This document shows, piece by piece, positions 21,524 through 32,639 of a stretch of DNA of 64,000 nucleotides. The position numbers and the translations under genes are program-made. Within the stretch, counting starts at the first letter, position 1, and each line of letters starts with the position of its first letter. Location of the stretch: NCBI GenBank assembly GCA_030847615.1, contig JAUMIR010000003.1, forward strand, positions 288,542,265-288,606,264, in the 5' to 3' direction. The DNA is from Gambelia wislizenii. Taxonomy: Eukaryota > Chordata > Lepidosauria > Squamata > Crotaphytidae. The notes under the pieces are model-generated. The model had not been told where the DNA came from, did no database searches, and saw only the letters and a program-made list of their open reading frames with translations.

Positions 21524-21777
21524 TTATCCCGGCCCAAGACTCAGCTGCCCTTTCTAGGCTATGATTGTATGTTTTAATTTTTTTTCTTCTAAGTTATATA
21601 TATTTTTTAATTAATGCATGTTTTTAATCCTTTGTAATTTAATATTATTTTAAGGGGTAGGTGGGCTAGGGTATTGTGAGTATGGGGTTTTTATATTGTA
21701 AGCCGCCCCGATTGTGTTGCAGAGGGACGGGATATAAATAAAATTTTATTATACTATTATTATTATTATTATTATTA

Positions 21778-22100
21778 TCTCATGTTTCATTTTGGATTAT
21801 CTTATCATAAGATTTTCAAGGTAAATAGCATTCAGGAGTGGTTTACCATTGCTTTCTTCTGTGCAATACTAACTTCTTTAGAGTTAGTTATGGGTCACTG
21901 TTATGTTATAATACTCTGCCAGTGTCATCCCCCACTACTGTGGCTGCCCAGGAGCCATTTGGCACATTTAATCTGTCACCTCCACAAAAGCCTGTCTGAC
22001 ATGGAAGACCCTACCAGTAGCAATGCTACTGTCAGCATAGCCTCTTATCTCACAGAAGCACACAATCCAACCACCATGAGAAAGTAGTGCCAAGGTGGGA
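21778..22100 (-). mobile_element. BovB LINE, 5' region (first segment)
   Basis: The text from 'CTCATGTTTCATTTTGG' through 'AGGAGTGGTTTACCATTGC' is the BovB 5' leader read from the other strand, and is continuous with 17,841 once the L2 is removed. The boundary with the neighbouring Penelope element at about 22,100 is approximate. Confidence 0.6.
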
Positions 22101-22504
22101 CCTCTTTCGACAAGCATTCAAAAGAAGAAAGAATGCCCTTAATCTCCAGAGGTGAATATATATTGTCATTGAGCCTGCTAACAAAGGGGAGTTCTTATAG
22201 TTGTAAACACTGGAGACTTCATAGCACAGAAGCAAAGGCAATGAAAGGATGAAAAAAACATACAAACCCTTGGATAAAGACATTACTACAGAACTCAATG
22301 TTCCTATTATTAAAACCACACAAAGGCTTTACAAGCGGAGAACTATTTAAATATGAGACTGCAGATATTCTTATGAATCTAAATCCCACAGCTGGACATT
22401 TTTACAGGTTACCCAAAATCCACAAAGCCAACCATCCAAGATGCTGTGTTGTCTCATGTAAGAACACACCTACAAAGAGGATCTCACTATATGTTGATTT
22501 ACAA
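22101..22504 (+). mobile_element. Penelope-like element B, N-terminal RT part
   Basis: The + strand frame reads AGHFYRLPKIHKANHP (about 22,390-22,440), the conserved 'FYxLPKIHKxxxPGRPIVS' entry of Penelope RT, followed by CKNTPTKRISLYVD. The element is cut at 22,504 by DIRS-1 and resumes at 28,773. Confidence 0.75.
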
Positions 22505-22529
22505 GGACAGGTTGCTTACCTGTAACCAT

Positions 22530-22708
22530 AGATCTTCGAGTGGTCTTTGGTGAATTCACACAGCTGGGGTTACTCCTGTGCCTGCGCAGAGCTTCGGAAC
22601 CTTCTAGAAACGCTAGGCAGAATATGCTTTGATACATTTTTGGCGGTAACTCTGCCCATCCTAGTGGTCCCTTATAAGGGCTTCCCGCCTAAATCCCCTC
22701 AGTTCCTT
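22530..22708. repeat. DIRS-1 inverted terminal repeat, left copy (element 3' end)
   Basis: It is the reverse complement of 28,594-28,772 with few mismatches, starting AGATCTTCGAGTGGTC. A further 25 bases outside it (22,505-22,529) are found only at this end and pair with the internal complementary region. Confidence 0.9.
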
Positions 22709-22793
22709 GAATGATGCCGCAATATGCAGCATCAGGAACATTACGCATGTTTATATGATGTAGTAGGACATAGAGGGAGGATGGGTGGGTCTC

Positions 22794-22849
22794 TGTGAAT
22801 TCACAGAAGACCACTCGAAGATCTATGGTTACAGGTAAGCAACCTGTCC
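22794..22849. repeat. DIRS-1 internal complementary region
   Basis: This stretch is the reverse complement of the outer left end (22,505-22,560), giving a hairpin of about 56 bp with few mismatches. DIRS models use such a region as the template that joins both ends into a circle before integration. Confidence 0.85.
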
Positions 22850-23036
22850 ATCTTCTTTGCGGTCTCTGTGAATTACACACCTGGGTGTAGATTGGCAAGC
22901 TTCACTCTTGTAGGCAGGTATGTCCTATACCAAGTACACCATAGATGCATACACCTAAGTTTGAAATATTAAACACACAATCTAAATAAAGGTATCAAAA
23001 CAAATATAATAGTGACTTGGCAACATGAACACTCAC

Positions 23037-23891
23037 TCATTGAATAGAGGATAACAGCGCAGCCTTGCCAAAGGCCATCTCATTCCTAGAACGAGAGTCA
23101 AGTCTGTAGTGAGAAATAAAAGTCAAAGGTGATGACCAGGTTGCAGCTCTGCAAATGTCCTCTAGAGGCACTCCAGAGAGAAAAGCTGTCGAAGTGGAGA
23201 CCGCTCTCGTAGAGTGTCCCCGAATCAGAGATGGCAGAGGTTTCTTTGCCTGTTCGTAACAGAGAGCAATGGTTGATGTCACCCACTTCGATAGCCGTTG
23301 CGAGGAAATGGGCTCTCCAAGCTTCGAGTCAGCATAAGACACAAACAGTCTGGGCGACTTCCTGTGGGACGCAGTCCATTGGGTGTAGAAGGCTAAAGCC
23401 CTTCTGATGTCCATGAGGTGAAGGGTGCGTTCGAATTTGTCCTGCGGGTCCTGCATCAATGCAGGGAGAGTGATGGATTGGTTGAGATGAAAGCTGGACA
23501 CCACCTTCGGAAGGAAGGAGATGTCGGGATGAAATACCACTTTGTGCTTATGGAAAGCAGTGTATGGAGGATCACACCTCAAGGCACAGAGCTCACCAGC
23601 CCGACACGCCAAAGTGATGGCCACAAGGAAAGCAGTCTTCCAGGATAGGAGTTGCAGATCCGTAGAAGCCAGAGGTTCAAACGGTCGGCGAACCAGCTGT
23701 GAGAGTACCAGTTCGAGGCTCCAAGCCGGGGTCGGTTCGGTCACCGGAGGGTGCAGGTTGGCGAAACCTCTCAAAAATTTCTTTACCGTCGCATCAACAA
23801 AGGGGGACGGGTGACCTCTTGCCTGGAACTTGATGGAGATAGCTGCCAAGTAACCCCGGATCAAGGAAAGCAACAGACCCGTTGAAGACAA
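23037..23891 (-). pseudogene. DIRS-1 tyrosine recombinase
   Basis: A 284-residue open frame with the tyrosine-recombinase catalytic set. The first Arg is in LACRAGELCAL, the H-x-x-R box is GHSTRAV, and the nucleophile Tyr is in FISHYRLDS near the C-terminus. The domain integrates the circular cDNA intermediate by strand exchange. The open frame covers most of the catalytic domain; the N-terminal part lies in other frames up to about 24,440. It is the last gene of the element, as in other DIRS elements. Confidence 0.85.
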
Positions 23892-23959
23892 TAGGAGAAT
23901 AAACTCCAGTACCGTCAGGATGGAGAGCGGTTCGGGGCTCGGTTCCCGGGAGGCCAGGA

Positions 23960-25873
23960 AAGCTTCGTACTTCTTCCACTTGTAGTGGTACGACTTTCGA
24001 GTGGATGGCCTTCAGGCAGCATTGATGACAGCCTGAATGTCTGGGTGGAGAGATGCAGGTTGCCTCGGTACCGAGGACGAATCCAAGAGTCTCGAACCCG
24101 AGGGTTGAATCACAGAATCAGCCTCCACGCCGTCAGACGGAGAGTGTCTAGGTCGGGGTGTCTGACCATGCCCTCGTGAATGGTGAGCAGATCCGGACGA
24201 GAAGGAAGACGAATGAAACAGCACTTGGACATGTAAAGCAGAGTCGCAAACCACGGCTGTCGAGGCCACCATGGGGCGATGAGGATGGCGTTCGCTCGAT
24301 CCCGAAGAAGCTTGGCAACTACTCTTGTCAGTAGAGGGAATGGAGGGAACAGGTAGAGTAGAGGACCTAACCACTGGAACAGGAATGGGTCTCCCCTCGA
24401 TCCCGGAGCGCGCCGCCTTGACCAGAACTGGGGACACTGAACATTCTCAGGAGATGCGAAGAGATACACTTGAGGATACCCCCAGGCCTGGAACAGATCT
24501 AAGGTGACCACCCCGTGTAGACGCCTCTCGTGGATGGAGACTCGAACAGCTGAGTCCATCTGCAAGAGTGTTCTCCCCTGGAAGATGGATGGATTGGAGA
24601 AACACATTCCTGGAGACGCACCAATCCCAGATGTCCAGCGTGAGCTGTAGAAGTTGGGGGGGACCTTGTACCTCCCTGTTTGTTCAGGTAGTACATGACA
24701 GACGTGTTGTCTGTCAGTACTAGTACAGTCTTGCCCCTCACCATGGATTCGAAGGATCATAATGCTTTCTGGACGGCGAGAAGTTCCAAGACATTGATAT
24801 GGAGAGCCTGCTCTTCGGTGGTCCAAGAGCCCCGAATCTCGTAGGATTCTATATGCGCTCCCCATCCCTGCATCGAGGCATCCATTGTCAAAGATACGTC
24901 CGGCTGAGGAAGGTCGAAAGGCATGCCCGACAGGACGTTGTCTGGTATCAGCCACCGGTCCAGAGACTGCTGAACTGCCCGCAGCATTGTAAGCATCTTG
25001 TTTGGAGAATCAAGGAGAGGGTTGAACACTTGCAGGAACCAGTGTTGGAGCAGACGGAACTGAAGTCTGGCGAGGCGGGTCACATACGTCGTGGCTGCCA
25101 TGTGACCGAGAAGGACCTGAACTGAACAAGCGAGAAGCCTTCGGGACTGATGGCAGGTATGGATCAGGGACCGAAGAGTGTTGGAGCGGTCTTGAGGTAA
25201 ATATGCCGCTGCCGTCAGAGTCTAGGCGAGCTCCAATGAATTGGATCAGTTGAGTCGGCTGGAGCTGAGACATTTCGATGTTGACAACAAGTTCCAGGTA
25301 GTCTAAGGCATCTAAGGTGAGGCCAACATCGAGTTAGAGCTGATGTCGAGATTCCACCACAATCAGCCAGACGTCGATGTAGGGGAAGACCACCACACTC
25401 TGCTGCCGAAGGAAAGCTGCCACTACTGCCATGCACTTCGTAAAGACTCGAGGGGCAGTCGAGAGGCCAAAAGGAAGCACTCTGAATTGGAAGGCTTCGG
25501 TCCTGATTTGAAACGCAAGGAAGCGCCTGTGATTTGGATGGATCCCCATATGAAAATAGGCGTCCTTCAGGTCTATGGAGACGAACCAGTCATACCGTTT
25601 CAGAAGTGGAAGGATGGAGGCCAGGGTGACCATTCTGAATTTCTTTGGGTCTATGTACTTGTTCACCCCACAGAGGTAGAGAATCGGACGTAGACCACCG
25701 TCCTTCTTGGTAACCAGAAAGTACCTCAAGAAGAAGCAGAGGTGATGAAGGTCGGGGTTAACAGGTTCGATGGCTCCCTTCTGCAACAGGGTCTGCACCT
25801 CCTCGAGGAAGGGAGGGGAGGGCGGGTTGATCGAACCCATCCCGTTGGAGGCAGTGTGTCGAACTCTATCCAA
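23960..25873 (-). pseudogene. DIRS-1 reverse transcriptase and RNase H
   Basis: The RT part (25,873-25,334) shows LEEVQTLLQKGAIEPVN, 'YFLVTKKDGGLRPILYL', FVSIDLKDAYFHMGI and FRVLPFGLSTAPRVFTK. The active site reads FPYIDVWLIV, so the second Asp of YIDD is Val. RNase H pieces follow in other frames: TMDASMQGWGAH with LHINVLELLA (about 24,780-24,890) and VLVLTDNTSVMYYLNKQGG (about 24,670-24,735). A linker containing APWWPRQPWF (about 24,250-24,280) leads to the recombinase. At least four frame changes occur. Confidence 0.8.
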
Positions 25874-26146
25874 TAGCCTGTCTGGATGATTTGAAGCACC
25901 CAGCGGTCTGATGTTATAGAAGACCAGGCATCTTGGAAGTTGGACAGTCGATCCCCGAAGAGAGGTGTCTAAGGAAAAATAGAAAAAGCATCAACAGGGG
26001 AGTTAAAATTTCTTTCGGCCCTGATCCCTGGATCTCTGTCAGGACGGTTGGCGGTATCTGGAACCTGAGCCCTGGCTCCTCACCGATGAGGCTGGAGAGG
26101 TAGAGAGAGCAAACCGGGACCGACGGTAGGTCTGGCCAGAGTACCC

Positions 26147-28304
26147 TCATTGGAACTGTTGCCCATACGATGGGGCTTGCCAGGGATATCTGCTTCTAGG
26201 ACGGTACTGGGAGGTAGAAGTGGAGCCCATACCATATTTCATGGCAGCGGTCCTCATCTTTTGGGTATACTCAAGTTTTTCATCGGTTGACCCATTAAAC
26301 AAGCCCGATTCATCGAAGGGAAGATCCTCAATGGTGGCTGATGCTTGCGGTGTAAGGACCGAGGAGCATAACCATGCATGTCGACGCAGTGCTATGGAAC
26401 CAGCGATGGCTTTCGCTGCGCAGTCTGCCACATGCCGAGCCGAGTTCATTGGCAGCCCTGCAAAGGACTGGGCTTCAGATTGAATGGCTTCGGCCATCCA
26501 ACGTCACTCCTCCGGGAGGTCCTGAATCAGGTGGCTCATTCTCTCCCATAGGACCTGTTGGTATGCTCCCATGCATGCGGAATAATTGGCTACACGGAAG
26601 CTCAGGCTGGCGGCCGAGTAGATTTTCTTCCCGACAGTGTCCAATTTTCTGTCCCCTGGGTCTGGTGAAGATGACAGAGGTCAGCACTGCTTTTTATTTT
26701 GGGCAACCTCGACGACCACAGAGTTTGGCCTAGGGTGGTTCTGGAGCCAGTCAACATGATCTCCACCAACTCGGTACAGTCGATCTATTTTCCTAGACGT
26801 TGACTGTATGGACGATAGGTTTTCCCAGGACCCCTGCACGATTTTCAGCAGGGAGGGCAGTACCGGGATGGTAGCCGACGGGGGCGCCTTCGACTGGATC
26901 TGTTGGAAAATTGGATCCACGGGATCAGCCATTCGCTCTTCCAATTTCAGATCCTGGGCGTGAGACATCCGAACCATCTGTTCCCTGAAGGCACGAACGT
27001 CATCGGTTGGAGAGGCCGAATCATGTTCCATCAACTCAGCCTTAGGAGAAGGCAGATAGGGTCTGTAAAGGTCCCAAGATGCAGCAGAGGATGAAGTTGA
27101 CCCATCTGGTGATGGACTACGGGCCCGTGATGGTGTGGGGGAACGAGGCTGCGGAGTTGGAGGGGTTCGAGTGCAGAGGACGGTGTTCAGGCGGAGAGAC
27201 CTGGATCACAGCATCCTTTTTCATCGCAACATCCATACTGACAGGATGTGGGGACCAAGCAATCGAGCAGCCCGTAATCGTGGTGTCAAGGACCTCACCC
27301 CTCGAGGTGAAAATCTGCGAACCAGTAGGTGACCCGAAACCTGTCCTGCAGATGGATCAGGCCAGATCATAAGCAGAGTAAGCCGGGACATCATCTTAGA
27401 TGGCAGGTACATGACCTCGAGGCACATCTTCGGAATCGATAACCTCAACCTCCACGTCCGAAGAGTGGCTTTCCAGTAATTGAGCCCTTGATACAACCAG
27501 AGCCGGAGATTTCTCCAGGCGCACAGGGGGTCTCATGATATCAGTAGCAGGCGGGAGCTCAACTGTCACAACCTCCACTGAACCCGACGGGGTACGTGAA
27601 CGCCAAGACTCAGGCTCCATAGTGGTGGATACCAGTAGTGGGCGTACAAATGTACCCTCGACCTCTGATGACCAGCGAGGGGGAACCTCCAGGACCGCAC
27701 GCTCCCCAGGCTTGGATTCTTTGGTCTTCTCTTTAGAGCATTGCCAGCATCATGCTTAGACAAATACTTCTCCTTCCTCTTTTTCTTCAGTGGTTGAGAG
27801 GAAAAAGCAGAATCAGCAGATAGATGGGCTTCAGTGGTGGACAGTCTTCTCTCGAGCGGCATCCCTGGATGTCGAAGGGACTGGCTCTCGAACCGGTGTC
27901 GAACGGTCCCGAGTCGAATCCAACGATGCACGTCGAAGGGAGGAATGGAGAGCCTCAGGATCAGGCGCGGTGGAGCGGCGCCTAGACAGACTTCGGGACT
28001 GACAACGTTTTTGTCCAGTAGACGGAGGGGACCGAGATTGTTCACTGCTTTGAGGCTTGGAGGGGGGAGCCAAAACAGAGGCAGAGGCTGGAGCAGAGGC
28101 AGGGAGCAAGGCCTTCTCACAAAGAAAGGACTTCAGGCACGAGAGCCTATGTTTTCGGGCCTGCGGTGTAAACGCCTTACAATGGATGCATGCATCGACA
28201 TTGTGAGCCTCTCCCAAACAGATTAAACAGCAGGAATGACCATCCGCAGCTGGAAGTTTTGCTTGACAAATAACGCAGCGCTTGAAAGCTCCTTTGCCAG
28301 ACAT
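26147..28304 (-). pseudogene. DIRS-1 gag-like protein
   Basis: It begins at 28,304 with MSGKGAFKRCVICQAKLP and a Cys/His-rich N-terminus (CVIC, CCLIC, CIHC), followed by a long Ser/Pro/Arg-rich stretch. The C-terminal block (26,497-26,147) has ALRRHAWLCSSVL and IEDLPFDESGLFNGSTDEKL, the conserved phrase of vertebrate DIRS Gag proteins. Several frameshifts separate the blocks. The role, particle formation and RNA binding, is inferred from position. Confidence 0.7.
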
Positions 28305-28593
28305 TTTACTCACAATAATAACAATAACAGTCACAAAGGAGGAATCATAGTCAAAAGCAGTCCAAGGTCAGTAACGATATCTGGGGTAATGCCAAAGTCG
28401 AAGGAGTAGCCAAAATCGTAGTCAAAAGCCAGAAAAGGGTCAAAAAACAGAGTGATCAGACGCCGAATACCAAAACCAGTGGGAGAGAGAGAAAATCGTT
28501 GTCAAAGAACCAAAGCCAAGTCAAACCAGAGCGTGAGAGAGAAAAACACCTAGCAAACAGAGGTTCCTTCAAGCTGCTAACGCGGTGGAAAGA

Positions 28594-28772
28594 AAGGAAC
28601 TGAGGGGATTTAGGCGGGAAGCCCTTATAAGGGTCCGTTAGGATGGGCGGAGTTACTGCCAAAAATGTATCAAAGCATATTCTGCCTAGCATTTCTAGAA
28701 GGTTCCGAAGCTCTGCGCAGGCACAGGAGTAACCCCAGCTGTGTGAATTCACCAAAGACCACTCGAAGATCT
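28594..28772. repeat. DIRS-1 inverted terminal repeat, right copy (element 5' end)
   Basis: Reverse complement of 22,530-22,708. It would hold the element's promoter; transcription would run leftwards into gag. Confidence 0.9.
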
Positions 28773-29496
28773 CATAGAACATTGTGGAGGAAATTAAATT
28801 CTCCCATCACATATCAAAGACACCAATTATTTCTTACTCAGTATTTAGGCTTCGAATAAACAGAACTAATGTGATAACTCTGCACTTGTTACACTAGATG
28901 AGACATCTCTTTCAACAAATATACTGAATAACAATGGGATTAAAGTGTCATACCTTTCTTAATACCTACAGCTCCAGAGATCCTCCCAGAGAATTCAGCA
29001 CCCAGCAACATCAGTTCTCACTTACAATAATTTTACATTCACTGGAGAGCACGGCTTACAACTACAGTACATTTGTGGGCACTTGCATGACTTCTTCGGT
29101 TCGTGAGCAAATTAGACAATAACATCTTTAAAGAAGGCAAGTAATAAGCCTCTTCACACAGTGGTTACATTGGTGACATTTATGGTCTGGATGAAGGATA
29201 GGAAATGTCTAGAAAAGCTTAAAATATTTGATCAACTTGACTCATCCTATAATTAAGTTTGCATCATTGTGCACCATTACACAGTCACACATCTCTTTAC
29301 TTGACATCTTCCTCACCACTAAGAACCACAGAAGTGTCACTAATCTATAGACATATCTGTAGGCACTTAGGAAAATTACCATGCAAGAATAAAAATACTG
29401 CCAAGATAGCTATGTTTGCCATAAAACGAAATCCAAAGCACACATTGTAATGATACATTTATTAGGCCAACCAGAAGGCATAACATTCATCACACT
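28773..29496 (+). mobile_element. Penelope-like element B, RT continuation
   Basis: After DIRS-1 the Penelope RT continues. A 'LDETSLSTNI' type phrase (about 28,897-28,925) corresponds to the DVxSLYTNIP motif. 'FTFTGEH' (about 29,030) matches the FxFxGxxY motif. A degenerate 'RYIGDIYGL' (about 29,165-29,200) replaces RYIDDIF. A frame-shifted FLDI / NHRSVTNL phrase follows (about 29,300-29,350). Confidence 0.65.
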
Positions 29497-29829
29497 AAGG
29501 ACATTTTCAGATGGCCCTTGCTGCACAAGCAGCCTCCAGAGCAGTAACAAGGCTGCTGCGTGGCAGGGGGTCCTTTTTGGATGCCGCCATCCCTCTTCTG
29601 GGATCATTCGTGGCACACCTGTGAAGCTTTGGAAGCGGCCGTGCCATATTTCAATCACGGGCAACTTCCGTGATTGAAATATGGTGTGGCCACTTCCAAA
29701 GCTTCACGGGCGTGCCACGAATGATCCCGGAAGAGGGACGGCGGTGTCCAAAAAGGACCCCCTGCCACGCAGCAGCCTTGTTACTGCTCCAGAGGCTGCT
29801 TGCGCGGCAAGGGGCGTCTGAAAATGTCC
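29497..29829. mobile_element. Long palindromic MITE (foldback element)
   Basis: The two halves are inverted copies of each other over about 165 bp. AGGACATTTTCAGA at the left is mirrored by TCTGAAAATGTCCT at the right, and the centre lies near 29,658. Arms differ at a few sites. No ORF or clear target duplication was identified. It sits inside Penelope B. Confidence 0.8.
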
Positions 29830-31080
29830 TAACTTTTGAAGCCCTCTTGTTTCTTCATCAGATGGTTAAAAAAAGAAAAAAAGACTAGGGGAAAAAAAGA
29901 CCCAGAAAATGTAATGGAACACCTGCTTCATAGAGAATCTCCTTCTATCACTGATTATGAAACAAGGGAATGACCCAACTTAAAAGAGAAAATCTTCTGC
30001 ACAGGATGATATGAGATAAGCAACATATTCCCTTTGTGGTAGATTTCCACAGCTTCAACATTCTTGCTGTTTCATTTAGGAATCCAGTACAAACTTGTCT
30101 GAGGAATTTATAGCTTCAGCATTCATTCCTACTACTTCAGTTGAAAATTGGATATAAAACTTTGTGAGAGTACACCACGTATTTGATTGTTGGATTTATA
30201 GCTTCTGCATTCTGTTACGTTTAAATATTGTACAAAAGGACTCACTGCCAGATCACAGCCTATGTATGTTTTCTATATTAGTGTGTATAAGTACTATATT
30301 AGGGACTCTTATGAAACTGTTTGTTTGTTTGAATTCTATTAGTTCCTAGGTATTAGGGGATCACAGTGGTTTTGGCTGTGTAGATTTCCATCCAGCAACT
30401 TTCAACTACCTCAGGGAAAATTATGTATTGTTGGACAGTTCTAAACATCTGGCTAAAGCTATCAGCAAGGTTCTTGTTACAGCTTTCTATTAGCGTCAAA
30501 ATCTAGGGAGATTTCTAGTGAGAGCTATGCTCAAATCAGTCAGAAATCCCAATCACATTTTGTGAAGCCAACCACTGTCACCTGTGTCTCTTAGGAAGAC
30601 AATCAGTTCAAAGAGCATTGCAACTGCAGGATTTCCTATATTAAGCAGAACATCACCAGCATATTATACAACCTAATCTTTGCCATTGAGACATTCCAGG
30701 TGCCATCTACAGTATGCAGGCAAAACAACAACCAATCCATATATATGTTTTGAGAAACACAAGTCCGAATCCTGACCAGAAAATGAGAACAACCAGTCTT
30801 AGACATTTTAATTCAGAAGATGATGGCCTCTCTGATTTGTTAGCAACCAGAATAGCAACACCATTGCAAACAGTTAGAAAAAAGGAGATACTTCTGGATT
30901 TGCAAACTTAACACCCTGGCTCTCAGTCTAGAAGATAACACCATCATCTATCCACTTCGAAACACTCCATCCTCTATATTCTGTAACTGCCATTTTAGAT
31001 GCAGCTTCCTTTTATTCAGAGCAGCTTAAGAAGGCAAAAACTGAAATGCCTTCAATAGTATTGAAATATTTCTGTTTTGT
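29830..31080 (+). mobile_element. Penelope-like element B, C-terminal GIY-YIG-like end
   Basis: Near 30,640-30,950 the frames give a degenerate GIY-YIG region: 'LIFAIETFQVPSTVCRQNNNQ' in place of LIYxIxCxxCxxQYVGQT, then LTRK, RHFNSEDDGL (about 30,800-30,835) and KKEILLDLQT. The intervening 29,830-30,600 is probably linker and decayed RT but cannot be read with confidence. Confidence 0.5.
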
Positions 31081-31825
31081 TATTATTTATTTATTTCCCG
31101 CCTTTTCCCCACTCAGGACTCAAAGTGGTTTACAACAAATTAAAAAACACATAGTTAAAAATTGACAAATACATAAGTCAAAGAGAGATTAAACAATAAA
31201 AAAACATTAAAACCAGATTAACACTTACACCATTAAACACACAAACACACACCAGCACAATTAGTAAGATCCAGCAATTGTTAAGGAGAGATGTGCCTTA
31301 CACAGTCGCTCATCAAATGCCTGTTGAAACATAAAAGTATTTATATGTCTACGAAAAGAAAGTAGGGAGGATGCCAGCCTAAATTCTCTTGGAAGTGAGT
31401 TCCAGTCAGCCATTGAGAAGGACCTCTCCTGTGCTTCTACCAAATGTCTTATGAGGGTGGTGGGACAGAGAGAAAGGCCTCCTCAAGAGATATCAAAGCA
31501 TGGGCAGGTTCATAAAAGAGAATACGGTCCTTCAAATAACCTGGACCTGAGCCATATAGGGCAAAACCAGCATTGAATTGTGCCCAGAAATGAACTAGCT
31601 GGAACTGTTGCAACTAGGGAGTTCTGTGCTCCCAACAGCCAGTCCTCATTAGCAATCTGGCTGCTGCAATTTTTGAACCAGTTGTAGTTTGCTAACACTC
31701 TTCAAAGGCAGTGCCACAGAGAACATGTTACAGTAATCCAACTGGGTTGTAACTATGGCATCTGACATCTTCAAGGAATGGGCACAGCTGGCGCACAAGG
31801 TTTAACTGTGCTAATGCCCTTCTAG
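31081..31825 (-). mobile_element. LINE 3' end of the L2/Vingi type
   Basis: On the - strand a C-terminal LINE phrase WNSLPREFRLASSLLSFRRH (about 31,340-31,400) is followed by a 3' UTR ending in GTAAACCACTTTGAGTCC and an AAATAAATAAT tail at 31,081. Upstream frames contain decayed 'GPGYLKDRI' (about 31,540). The copy is heavily mutated. Confidence 0.55.
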
Positions 31826-31834
31826 TCACATAAG

Positions 31835-32626
31835 ATGTGGACCTGCCTCTTCAAGAGGAATGTAACCTCATCCAGCACAAGCTGAAACCCTGTTCTCTGA
31901 ACTGCCTTTCAACTGACCAGAAGCACCTCTGTGTTTTTAAATTCAAGAAATGCTATGCTCAGCAAAGGACAAAAGAGACCCTCTCACAGCTGCAGGAGTT
32001 TACTGCATACCATGCAGCTGCAGAAAAGTTTACATAGGGACCACTAAACGCAGTGTGCAAACACAAATCAAGGAACATGAGAGACACTGCAGACTGGGCC
32101 AACCAGAAAAATCAGCAGTAGCAGAACAAGCTATAAACCAACCTGGACACAAAATGTTATTTAAAAACACAGAAATTCTGGACCAGGCCAACAACTATCA
32201 TGTCAGAATGCACAGAGAAGCTATTGAAATCCACAAACACCTGGACAACTTCAACAGGAAAGAAGAAACCCTAAAAGTAAACAAAATCTGCCTCCCAGTT
32301 TTGAAGAACAATAGAATAAAAACTCAACACTTACAGAAGAATTCCACCCAGGGACATGGGGATTCCCAGGAGATAATGGCCCATCAACCAACCATTAGTC
32401 AAACAGACATTGACAATCCTTGCATTTCTATACCCAAAAACTAACTATTCAATTACACAAATTTACATATACTCCCCAACAGGGGTTCACAGTATATATA
32501 TAAACTCCACACACTCCTACCCAACCATTCTCTGAAGATGCCAGCCACAGATGCAGGTGAAACGTCAGAAAGAAACTATTCCAGAACACGTACTCACAGC
32601 CCGGAAAAAAAACCAAGGAAAATCTA
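31835..32626 (+). mobile_element. Penelope-like element A, GIY-YIG domain and 3' UTR
   Basis: The open frame 31,950-32,444 contains YCIPCSCRKVYIGTTKRSVQ, a GIY-YIG nuclease start with the CxC pair typical of Penelope. It continues with IKEHERHCRLGQPEKSAVAE, INQPGH and EILDQANNYHVRMHREAIEI. The first signature reads 'VYC...VYIG'. The RT part is absent, so the copy is 5'-truncated. The 3' UTR includes a hammerhead-like motif. The same family forms the head-to-head pair in the APP intron. Confidence 0.85.
32528..32570 (+). ncRNA. Candidate minimal hammerhead ribozyme in the Penelope 3' UTR
   Basis: The order is TTCT (32,528-32,531), CTGAAGA (32,532-32,538), a stem-loop (32,540-32,558, GCCAGC against GCAGGT with one mismatch and one wobble), GAAA (32,559-32,562), then CGTC (32,563-32,566) and AGAA (32,567-32,570). 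This matches hammerhead logic: CUGANGA and GAAA cores, stem I TTCT/AGAA, cleavage site GUC, and a stem III reduced to self-complementary ACGU as in dimer-active minimal ribozymes. One extra T (32,539) separates CTGAAGA from stem II. Penelope elements are known to carry hammerhead motifs. Activity of this copy is untested. Confidence 0.55.
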
Positions 32627-32639
32627 ATTGCTCTACTGT

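Larger units (their letters stand above)
17843..21777 (+). mobile_element. Nearly full-length L2 LINE
   Basis: A 3.9-kb copy with a tandem-repeat 5' region (17,852-18,520), one long ORF with endonuclease and RT (to 21,523), a short 3' UTR and a TTA microsatellite tail. It splits a BovB copy: BovB text ends at about 17,842 and resumes at about 21,778. Two other 3' tails of the same family are at 9,987-10,170 and 16,823-16,935. This is the best preserved autonomous element in the window. Confidence 0.85.
22505..28772 (-). mobile_element. DIRS-1: tyrosine-recombinase retrotransposon, full length, decayed
   Basis: A 6.3-kb element on the - strand with gag-like, RT/RNase H and tyrosine recombinase regions in that order. 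It has 179-bp inverted terminal repeats and an internal complementary region, which together identify DIRS. It has split Penelope B and left no obvious target duplication, as expected for recombinase-mediated integration. All ORFs are damaged and the RT YIDD motif has become YIDV. Confidence 0.9.

Noticed and set aside
23418..28226. Open frames on the + strand across DIRS-1 (for example 23,418-23,648 and 27,834-28,226)
   Set aside because: Antisense shadows of the recombinase and gag regions; all recognisable motifs are on the - strand.
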